Positions 1-4,418 of a stretch of 8,060 bases of DNA are shown here, piece after piece. The DNA comes from an uncultured Eubacteriales bacterium (lineage in GTDB: Bacteria; Bacillota; Clostridia; Lachnospirales; Lachnospiraceae), in NCBI GenBank assembly GCA_900544525.1, contig UQVN01000148.1, positions 1-8,060 on the forward strand, given 5' to 3'. The notes under the pieces were generated by a model. It was not told where the DNA came from and searched no databases. It saw only the letters and a program-made list of their open reading frames with translations. A program made the position numbers and the translations under genes. Each line of letters begins with the position of its first letter. Positions within the stretch are counted from its first letter, which is position 1.

Positions 1-222
1 ATTTTCTCTATCGTTATCTGTTTCAATGTATTTTATGATATCTCGTGGCTGCATTTCCAAGATTGCACAAAGTCGATTAAGATTATCTAAAGAAATGGAA
101 GTATCTTTATTTTTAAATTTTTTCATAGTTGATTGCCCGAAAATTCCAGTTTCCCGGGCTTTTGTTGTGTTCACACCAATTTTCTCCAGTTCTTCTATTA
201 TGTCGATTTTATATTCCTCCAC
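1..222 (-). CDS. Cro/CI-type (XRE) helix-turn-helix repressor, 3' end outside window
   Basis: The minus strand is open from 222 through the window edge (74 codons, no stop). The product matches the small HTH regulators of the form DIIEELEK.G...S.LDNLN.LCAILEMQPRDIIKYI. The HTH lies at about residues 7-52. The segment SLDNLNRLCAILEMQP is the typical fourth and fifth helix, followed by the usual RDIIKYI end, so only a few residues are probably missing. The start is uncertain. GTG at 222 gives a complete domain (MEEYKIDIIEEL), but the purine-rich GGAGGA (220-215) then lies inside the ORF and the message would be almost leaderless. If GGAGGA is the ribosome binding site, the correctly spaced codon is a non-standard ATC at 207. 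It is divergent from the 69-aa membrane protein gene, with paired operators between them, so it probably represses that gene and may control itself. Confidence 0.8.
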   Translation of the reverse strand, partial: MEEYKIDIIEELEKIGVNTTKARETGIFGQSTMKKFKNKDTSISLDNLNRLCAILEMQPRDIIKYIETDNDREN

Positions 223-238
223 TATGATTATATACAAT

Positions 239-266
239 ATAGTAGCATTATCCGTGAAAAAGTCAA
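239..266 (-). promoter_or_regulatory. Leftward promoter of the repressor gene
   Basis: On the minus strand there is a -35 TTGACT (266-261), a 16-bp spacer, and a -10 TACTAT (244-239) with an extended TG-C directly upstream (247-245). Transcription would start at about 232, only some 10 nt before the GTG at 222. Operator 275-292 lies just upstream of the -35, where a bound repressor could contact RNA polymerase. This is a by-eye prediction. Confidence 0.6.
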
Positions 267-274
267 CATATATA

Positions 275-292
275 TTCACAAATAATAGTGAA
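275..292. promoter_or_regulatory. Operator O1 for the XRE repressor
   Basis: This is the inverted repeat TTCAC-AAATAATA-GTGAA. It has the same half-sites and 8-bp spacing as the operator at 306-323, and the two centres are 31 bp apart (about three helical turns), so two dimers would sit on the same DNA face. A lone GTGAA half-site lies at 254-258. O1 lies between the two divergent promoters, upstream of the leftward -35. Assignment to the adjacent repressor is inferred. Confidence 0.6.
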
Positions 293-299
293 AAACGCA

Positions 300-328
300 T
301 TGACATTCACTAAAATTAGTGATAAAAT
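300..328 (+). promoter_or_regulatory. Rightward promoter of the small membrane protein gene
   Basis: A consensus -35 TTGACA (300-305), a 17-bp spacer and a -10 TAAAAT (323-328) form a strong sigma-A type promoter. Operator O2 fills the spacer exactly, so bound repressor would exclude polymerase. Confidence 0.75.
306..323. promoter_or_regulatory. Operator O2 inside the rightward promoter
   Basis: This is the inverted repeat TTCAC-TAAAATTA-GTGAT; its inner part, TCACTAA-AA-TTAGTGA, is a perfect palindrome. It covers the -35/-10 spacer of the rightward promoter, a classical repression position. It shares half-sites and spacing with O1 at 275-292. Confidence 0.7.
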
Positions 329-375
329 ATAATTGTTACAAAGGAAAATAAATTATCAGAATGGAGGAATGAAAA

Positions 376-585
376 ATGCACAGAGAAAGTGTTACACAGG
401 CTTTACTTGGAACGGCATTATTATTTAATACTGTATTTGAAATGCCTAATAATATGAGCTTTACAGGACAAATATTTTCAGTAGGAATAATTTCGTACAT
501 GATATTTTGCTGTATCGAAAAAGTCAGAAGATGGGAAATTTTAATGAAAAAGAAGTCCACCCGGCGGCAACCAAAAGTGGACTGA
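376..585 (+). CDS. Small membrane protein of unknown function (69 aa)
   Basis: The gene has a good ribosome binding site (GGAGGA, 364-369) before ATG 376. The product has two hydrophobic stretches, about residues 5-22 (VTQALLGTALLFNTVF) and 31-47 (IFSVGIISYMIFCCI). A strongly basic tail follows from residue 49 (KVRRWEILMKKKSTRRQPK). That fits a small two-pass inner-membrane protein with the tail in the cytoplasm. I recognise no family. It is the only gene directly downstream of the operator-covered promoter at 300-328, so it is probably kept silent by the divergent XRE repressor. Small basic membrane proteins under tight repression are sometimes toxins, holin-like proteins or exclusion factors, but nothing in the sequence shows which, if any, applies. 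An ORF on the opposite strand is treated as a shadow. Confidence 0.65.
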   Translation: MHRESVTQALLGTALLFNTVFEMPNNMSFTGQIFSVGIISYMIFCCIEKVRRWEILMKKKSTRRQPKVD

Positions 586-649
586 AAAAATATTATGATT
601 TTAAATTATATAGGAAAAAGGCAAAGATGTAAAGAGATAAGAATAGATG

Positions 650-669
650 ATTTTCTTTTTTAGGAGAGG
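650..669 (+). repeat. 20-nt repeated leader motif, copy 1
   Basis: The sequence ATTTTCTTTTTTAGGAGAGG occurs identically at 1485-1504, and similarity continues for several bases (GC.CA.AG). It lies upstream of the radC leader. The AGGAGAGG part resembles a ribosome binding site, but no start codon follows at usable distance. A related inverted copy lies at 2514-2535. Confidence 0.65.
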
Positions 670-696
670 AGCGCAAAGTAAAGCGGATACCTTTTT

Positions 697-889
697 AAGC
701 ATTTCAAAATCACCGATTTTTTTCGTATATGGCTGCATGGGGAAACGACCATGCCCGATAAGCAGAAGAAACACAAGGGTATACAGAGCTTCGCCCTTGT
801 GTTTCTTCTGCTTACCGGGATTGTTTATCGTTATCCCATACAGCAAAATATACGAAAATTTAATACGGGTGATTTTAGAAATACTGCTT
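697..889 (+). ncRNA. Large hairpin leader upstream of the RadC-like gene (candidate radC-type structured RNA)
   Basis: The stretch is self-complementary over nearly its whole length. The core is a perfect 21-bp stem (759-779 with 794-814) closing a 14-nt loop TATACAGAGCTTCG. Below it, paired segments run outward: CCCG/CGGG, ATGGG/CCCAT, GCTG/CAGC (733-736/841-844), TTCGTATA/TATACGAA, AAAATCACC near GGGTGATTTT, and AAGCA/TGCTT. The hairpin ends about 50 nt before the RadC start codon. The leader at 7224-7443 shares the loop consensus TRTACANAGCT, the CCCTTGT strand, and TCCCATACAG about 32 nt further on, with different but still paired stems. From knowledge of published families, a radC RNA motif lies upstream of radC and other DNA-acting genes of mobile elements. 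Membership is inferred. A MITE or a single-stranded-DNA structure is possible instead. Confidence 0.6.
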
Positions 890-939
890 TTTAGGCTAAT
901 TTCTGAGAAACCACAAAATCAATTATTAGGAGGATGTAA

Positions 940-1398
940 ATGCCATATTTTTATGAAGCTGAATTAAGAAATAAAAGAACTGTTTTAGTTCGTGGTAAAA
1001 AAATAATTTATACAGATGCAATGACAGATTGCAAAAAAGTTTTTGAATTTTCTATAAAAGAATTACGCTTAGATAAAAAAGCGGAAGAATATGCGTTTAT
1101 GCTTGCATACGATACTAAAAAATCACTCATCGGTGTTTTTGAAATATCGCATGGAACGATAAATACTGCATTGTTATCGAATAGAGAAATTTTTATGAGA
1201 GCTCTGCTCATTGGAGCTGCAAATATTATCATAGTACATAACCATCCATCAGGAAATATATTACCCAGTGGGCAGGATAGGGATGTTTGTAAAAGGATTA
1301 TGAATGCAGCAAAATTGTTAGAAATTCCATTGGATGATTTTATTATCATAGGTAGTGGAGAATATTATTCCTTCCGGAAAGAAAATGAGCTTTTATAA
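940..1398 (+). CDS. RadC-like JAB/JAMM domain protein (152 aa)
   Basis: This is a RadC-family MPN (JAB1/JAMM) domain protein. The metal-site signature is visible: E68 in GVFEISHGT, then H100-x-H102 in VHNHPSG, S110 and D113 in PSGQD. Those are the zinc ligands of the JAMM fold. The end (DDFIIIGSGEYYSFRKEN) is the usual RadC C terminus. Chromosomal RadC proteins are roughly 220 aa with an N-terminal helix-hairpin-helix part. This one has only about 40 residues before the JAMM core, as in copies on plasmids and other mobile elements. The biochemical role of RadC is unproven; the old link with DNA repair was based on a mutation in another gene. The start is supported by AGGAGG (930-935). It follows a large structured leader and ends before a GGTGCTA hairpin, so it appears to be its own transcription unit. 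Confidence 0.88.
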   Translation: MPYFYEAELRNKRTVLVRGKKIIYTDAMTDCKKVFEFSIKELRLDKKAEEYAFMLAYDTKKSLIGVFEISHGTINTALLSNREIFMRALLIGAANIIIVHNHPSGNILPSGQDRDVCKRIMNAAKLLEIPLDDFIIIGSGEYYSFRKENELL

Positions 1399-1432
1399 GC
1401 CAAGAAAGACTATTTATAAGGAAAGTATGGGT

Positions 1433-1452
1433 GGGTGCTATTTATAGCACCC
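1433..1452. terminator. GGTGCTA hairpin, copy 1 (after the RadC-like gene)
   Basis: A perfect 8-bp stem, GGGTGCTA with TAGCACCC, closes a TTTA loop, followed by AATTTT. It lies 35 nt after the RadC stop. It is one of four copies of the same core in the window. The T-run is weak, so termination is probable but not certain. Confidence 0.65.
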
Positions 1453-1484
1453 AATTTTAAAATGGTGTAAAAACAATACATTCA

Positions 1485-1504
1485 ATTTTCTTTTTTAGGA
1501 GAGG
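1485..1504 (+). repeat. 20-nt repeated leader motif, copy 2
   Basis: Identical to 650-669 over 20 nt. It lies 77 nt before the methyltransferase start. As with copy 1, the AGGAGAGG is not followed by a usable start codon. No clear promoter was found immediately upstream. Confidence 0.65.
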
Positions 1505-1581
1505 GGGCACAGAGAAGACCAATAGAGAAGCTTATCACACCAATATTGCGAAATAAAAAAATAATCTAAAGGAGAAAGGAT

Positions 1582-2475
1582 ATGCAAAGTATAGTGTCTT
1601 ATAAAGACAGAGGAATTGGCGGGAACAGCCATTATAGAGGAAACTGTTCACCGAGGTTAATTGAGGATTTAATTGATTTTTACAAAGTGAAAAATATTAG
1701 TGATTATATGTGTGGTTCAGGAACAACAAAAGACGTGGCAGACAGGAAAAATATAAAGGCGAATGTCTATGACTTAAATCAAGGATTTGACCTTTTAAAT
1801 ATGGATGTTCCGGAAAGAAATGAATTTATTTTCTGGCATCCGCCCTATCATAATATGATAAGATATGCAGATAATATGTATGCAGCATCAGACATAGAGA
1901 AGAAATACGGTATCTGTGCAAATGAAGTAGATTTATCACAGTGTAGAAATTGGGAGGATTTTATTAAAAAATTAAATGCTTGCATGATAAAACAGTTTGC
2001 CTCTTTAGAAAAAGGGGGACACATGGCAGTTTTAATGGGAGACTTGAAGAAAAAGGGAAGGTTGTATAGTATGCTTTTAGAAATTGCGAAACCGGGTATC
2101 ATTGAGAATATTGTCATAAAAGTACAGCATAATTGCACCAGTAATAAATATCAATATGTGAATGAAAATTTTATTCGTATACAGCATGAATATGTTTTAC
2201 TGTTAAAGAAGGCAGAGGATTTGATTTATCCAGTACAATTTGCAGTCAACAGAATAGCAGATATCCGTAATCTGGAAAGTGTAACATGGAAAGATGTGAT
2301 TGCGGATATTATAGAAAAAGCTGGTGGGAAAATAGAGCTACATAGTATTTACCAGCAGGTTTACGGATATAAAAAAGCAGAAAAAAATCATCATGTAAAG
2401 GAGAAGGTCCGTCAAACTTTATATGCCTATCGGGAGATATTTTTCTTCGAAAATGGTTTATGGTATTTAAGTTAA
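1582..2475 (+). CDS. Orphan amino-group (N6-A/N4-C) DNA methyltransferase
   Basis: The product is 297 aa with SAM-dependent DNA methyltransferase motifs in the order SAM site then catalytic site. Motif I is DYMCGSGTT (residues 41-49), the acidic residue of motif II is probably D64 (VYDLNQ), and motif IV is HPPY (86-89, FWHPPYH), a variant of the usual D/N/S-PPY. The segment before motif I (SPRLIEDLIDFYKVKNISDYM) is the usual lead-in of this family. The last 60 or so residues (SIYQQVYGY...VRQTLYAY..IFFFENGLWYLS) look like a winged helix and may contact DNA. There is no restriction endonuclease beside it, so it is an orphan enzyme. A role in protecting the element from host restriction is plausible but inferred. 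The start is fixed by AAAGGAGAAAGG just upstream. The gene stops directly at a strong terminator. Confidence 0.85.
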   Translation: MQSIVSYKDRGIGGNSHYRGNCSPRLIEDLIDFYKVKNISDYMCGSGTTKDVADRKNIKANVYDLNQGFDLLNMDVPERNEFIFWHPPYHNMIRYADNMYAASDIEKKYGICANEVDLSQCRNWEDFIKKLNACMIKQFASLEKGGHMAVLMGDLKKKGRLYSMLLEIAKPGIIENIVIKVQHNCTSNKYQYVNENFIRIQHEYVLLLKKAEDLIYPVQFAVNRIADIRNLESVTWKDVIADIIEKAGGKIELHSIYQQVYGYKKAEKNHHVKEKVRQTLYAYREIFFFENGLWYLS

Positions 2476-2510
2476 AAAAGGTAGGTGCTATAAATAGCAC
2501 CTACCTTTTT
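2474..2510. terminator. Bidirectional terminator, GGTGCTA hairpin copy 2
   Basis: An A-run (2474-2479), an 11-bp perfect stem (2480-2490 with 2495-2505; GGTAGGTGCTA), a TAAA loop and TTTTT (2506-2510) form a good intrinsic terminator in both directions. It overlaps the methyltransferase stop codon. The loop is TAAA rather than TTTA, so this copy is inverted relative to the other three. Confidence 0.88.
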
Positions 2511-2513
2511 GTT

Positions 2514-2535
2514 CCCTTTCCTAAAAAGAAAAAAT
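2514..2535 (-). repeat. Inverted, diverged copy of the 20-nt leader motif
   Basis: The minus strand reads ATTTTTTCTTTTTAGGAAAG followed by GG, close to the motif at 650-669 and 1485-1504 with one shift in the T-run and a G-to-A change. It directly abuts the terminator. Low complexity makes chance similarity possible. Confidence 0.35.
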
Positions 2536-2596
2536 ATGGTTGTTGCAGAAAAAATGTTGCTTATTTATCTCTATAATGAGTACTGCATTGCAAAAT

Positions 2597-2694
2597 GTGA
2601 ACTACCCATTTCCTAAAGCCAATGGGCTTCCTGCTTCATAGACCTCGTAACCTACCATCTCCACAGGCGTTAATTCGGGCAGTCCCTGCCCTAT
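2597..2694 (-). ncRNA. Solo omega RNA (reeRNA) of an IS200/IS605-type right end, without tnpB
   Basis: Read on the minus strand, this segment begins with the hairpin GGGCA-ggact-TGCCC (2691-2677) and has the scaffold GAAGCAGGAAGCCC (2637-2624). A 6-bp hairpin follows (CCCATT/AATGGG), then TAGTTCAC ending at 2597. The complete element at 5368-7195 ends in the same way: GAAGCAAGAAGCTC, a hairpin, then TAGTTCAC. In TnpB systems this 3' end of the omega RNA is followed by the guide, here starting ATTTTGCAATGCAGTA. No TnpB frame exists next to it, so it is a remnant or a stand-alone guide RNA that could only work with TnpB supplied in trans. No protein is encoded here. Confidence 0.7.
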
Positions 2695-2700
2695 ACATTT

Positions 2701-2730
2701 ATTATAGCAAAAAAACATAAAAAGCAAGCA
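2701..2730 (-). promoter_or_regulatory. Promoter of the solo omega RNA
   Basis: The minus strand has a perfect -10 TATAAT (2706-2701) with extended TGC (2709-2707). TTGCTT-like -35 elements lie 15-19 bp upstream. The predicted start at about 2694 is a few bases before the first hairpin of the RNA. This suggests the RNA is still made. Confidence 0.5.
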
Positions 2731-2803
2731 AATTACTATATAATTGCTATACAATGTCACGCCTTTATATGACAGCTTGATTTTAATACTTTTTTAGAAA
2801 AAA

Positions 2804-3076
2804 GAACGAATGGTGTTGTCAGCGGTTCTGCAATTTGTCTGTTGCTTATAAATGAAACACTTTTTTTTCAGCATAGGCAACGTAAGTTTCCATTCGTTCT
2901 GGAGGCATATCACAGTCTATCCTTTGCGTCAATGATTGCCCTACGGCGTATCGGTGTTTCAATAGAAACACCTTGCTCATTGACGCAAAGAATAATGCCT
3001 GTGATGAAAACGACTCATAAGCAACAAACAAGTTGCTTAGAACCTTGACAACTACATATCGTGTTCTTCAGTTGTC
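2804..3076 (+). promoter_or_regulatory. Second large hairpin leader with alternative pairings
   Basis: The nested long-range stem consists of GTTGTCA/TGACAAC (2815-2821/3046-3052), GTTGCTTAT/ATAAGCAAC (2841-2849/3017-3025), ATCACAG/CTGTGAT (2909-2915/2999-3005) and a perfect 14-bp stem (2922-2935/2977-2990). At the top is a GGTGTTTC-aata-GAAACACC hairpin (2953-2972). Competing pairings exist: GAACGAATGG/CCATTCGTTC (2804-2813/2890-2899), which cannot form in the same plain fold, and GACAACT/AGTTGTC (3047-3053/3070-3076), which frees the outer strand. It ends about 45 nt before the 94-aa gene. I see no shared loop with the other two leaders. It could be a riboregulator, a DNA structure or a MITE-like remnant. 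The open frames crossing it on both strands are by-products of the symmetry. Confidence 0.55.
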
Positions 3077-3119
3077 GAAAAAATATATCACAAAATAAAA
3101 CTGAAAAGGAGGTGAAAGC

Positions 3120-3404
3120 ATGACAGTTGAAATAACATCTATTGATGTTAAAGAAGGCATTGTGACAATTACAGCGCTTGATGTTTCAGAAGAAAATCTT
3201 CAAATGTTAGAACGGAACAGAGAAGATGTGGAAAGAGAACTGAGTTTTGTTTTTGATACTCATGAAAGACTAGAATATCAATATCTCTATTCATGGCTCC
3301 ATAGGCAGAAAGCTACTCAAGGAGCTGCTACATGGGGGGAAGCTTTAAATGCAGTAATTGGAATTATTACAACTATATCACAAAAATACAGGAACTGGGA
3401 TTAG
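3120..3404 (+). CDS. Hypothetical protein (94 aa)
   Basis: The gene has a near-perfect ribosome binding site (AAGGAGGTG) just before ATG 3120. The product is not recognised. The first 20 residues alternate hydrophobic and polar (VEITSIDVKEGIVTITALDV), suggesting a beta-hairpin. Residues 23-45 (SEENLQMLERNREDVERELSFVF) look like a charged amphipathic helix. The end is less charged (AATWGEALNAVIGIITTISQKYRNWD). There are no cysteines, no signal peptide and no clear membrane segment. It is preceded by a large structured leader and followed after 39 nt by the DUF5688 gene, with no strong terminator between, so the two are probably co-transcribed. A GU-containing 10-bp RNA hairpin (3390-3399 with 3405-3414) overlaps its stop codon and could reduce read-through. 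Confidence 0.75.
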   Translation: MTVEITSIDVKEGIVTITALDVSEENLQMLERNREDVERELSFVFDTHERLEYQYLYSWLHRQKATQGAATWGEALNAVIGIITTISQKYRNWD

Positions 3405-3443
3405 CCTAGTTCTTGTTAATAAAAAACAGAAAGGATTTTAATT

Positions 3444-4310
3444 ATGAAAGAAAAAATGATAATGAGAGCAGAAAGATTAAATGAACTTGTAGAAGAAGAA
3501 GGGAAAAATTTTACAGTGAAATATGTGCAGCGCTGGAAAATAAATAAGATGTTAGAAGGATATGCCCTTTTAAAGCCGGGTAAAAATACTTATCCGATAG
3601 TTTACAATCACGAAAGTATTATTCAGATGTCAGATAAAGAACTGATTGAATACATGGAAAATATTCTTGAAGGAGATCAGCCAACACAAGAGGAAGTTAT
3701 CAATTTAATGAAAAATACGGATTACATCAAAGGAAATCTCTATATGAGTTTAATATCTTTAGATAGAAATATTGAAGGACTAAAACAAGAAGATATTTTC
3801 TTTATTCCTTTAGAGGATATGGCAATTACTTTTTATATTCGTATTGAGTTTGGAGAAAGTATTGGAAAAATAAGAGTGAAAAATGATCTATTAAAAGCTC
3901 TCAACCTGACAAAAGAAGAAGTCTTTTTATACGCAAAAGAAAACTTAGAAAAGCATTATTATATTGCACCTATCGAAAATATTATAAAAGAATATATTGA
4001 AGATTTTCCGTTAGAGGAAGCAGATAAGAAAATCAAAATATTGGTTGTAACTACAAAAGATAATGATGAAGGCGCAGCGCTTATGGTTAGTGAAAAAGTA
4101 ATGGATAAATTAGAAAAACAGTTTTCTTCTAAATTTCTTATACTACCCAGTTCTATACATGAATTTATTGCAGTTCCTTATAAATCAAAAGACGATATAA
4201 GATCATGCAAAAAAATGGTACAGGAAGTAAATAACACAGTGTTATCGCCAAATGAATATTTATCAGATAATGTATTTGTTTGGGAAAATGGAGGATTACA
4301 TAAGGCTTAA
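3444..4310 (+). CDS. DUF5688 family protein (288 aa)
   Basis: The C-terminal half carries the features I associate with DUF5688 proteins of Lachnospiraceae and related Clostridia. These are LVVTTKDNDEGAALMVSEKVM (about 200-220), the strongly conserved-looking ILPSSIHEFIAVP (233-245), and EVNNTVLSPNEYLSDNVFVWE (261-281). The N-terminal part matches the general family layout, with NTYPIVYNHESI (48-59) standing for the usual PVIYLE-like strand. The function of the family is unknown. There is no signal peptide or membrane segment, so it is presumably cytoplasmic. Such genes are common on plasmids and other mobile elements of gut Clostridia, often in several copies per genome. The start ATG has AAAGGA 8 nt upstream. 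It is probably the second gene of an operon with the 94-aa protein and ends just before a GGTGCTA hairpin. Confidence 0.8.
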   Translation: MKEKMIMRAERLNELVEEEGKNFTVKYVQRWKINKMLEGYALLKPGKNTYPIVYNHESIIQMSDKELIEYMENILEGDQPTQEEVINLMKNTDYIKGNLYMSLISLDRNIEGLKQEDIFFIPLEDMAITFYIRIEFGESIGKIRVKNDLLKALNLTKEEVFLYAKENLEKHYYIAPIENIIKEYIEDFPLEEADKKIKILVVTTKDNDEGAALMVSEKVMDKLEKQFSSKFLILPSSIHEFIAVPYKSKDDIRSCKKMVQEVNNTVLSPNEYLSDNVFVWENGGLHKA

Positions 4311-4315
4311 ATGAA

Positions 4316-4339
4316 CAAGGTGCTATTTATAGCACCTTG
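4316..4339. terminator. GGTGCTA hairpin, copy 3
   Basis: A perfect 10-bp stem, CAAGGTGCTA with TAGCACCTTG, closes a TTTA loop and starts 5 nt after the DUF5688 stop. There is no real T-run after it (CCAATTAAAG). It probably acts with copy 4, 57 nt further on, between convergent genes. Confidence 0.65.
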
Positions 4340-4371
4340 CCAATTAAAGTGTGTATAGTGTATTAGAAATT

Positions 4372-4404
4372 ATAGGGTGCTATTTATAGCACCTTATAAT
4401 TTTT
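4372..4404. terminator. GGTGCTA hairpin, copy 4
   Basis: The stem 4372-4382 with 4387-4397 has one G-T pair, a TTTA loop, and is followed by AATTTTT, suitable for stopping rightward transcription. For the leftward initiator gene (stop at 4419) it is the first hairpin downstream. Confidence 0.72.
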
Positions 4405-4418
4405 AACCTGAAAATTGT

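Noticed and set aside
26..313. Rightward 95-aa frame
   Set aside because: It is antisense to the XRE repressor gene, which has a recognisable HTH protein, and it crosses the operators and both promoters.
222..585. Classical toxin-antitoxin pair
   Set aside because: The genes are divergent and the membrane protein matches no toxin family I know, so only a repressor-controlled gene is supported.
647..967. 106-aa frame through the hairpin before the RadC-like gene
   Set aside because: It has no properly placed ribosome binding site, runs through both arms of the hairpin, and overlaps the RadC start in another frame. The minus-strand frame at 601-846 is likewise an effect of the symmetry.
1008..1349. 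Minus-strand frame within the RadC-like gene (and similar frames within the methyltransferase and tnpB genes)
   Set aside because: Shadows of strongly supported genes.
2842..3048. Short frames on both strands in the second large hairpin
   Set aside because: No ribosome binding site, no recognisable product, and both follow from the near-palindromic sequence.
1433..4404. GGTGCTA hairpins as ends of a transposable element
   Set aside because: They sit immediately after stop codons with stems extended by complementary flanks and no target duplication, so terminators are more likely.
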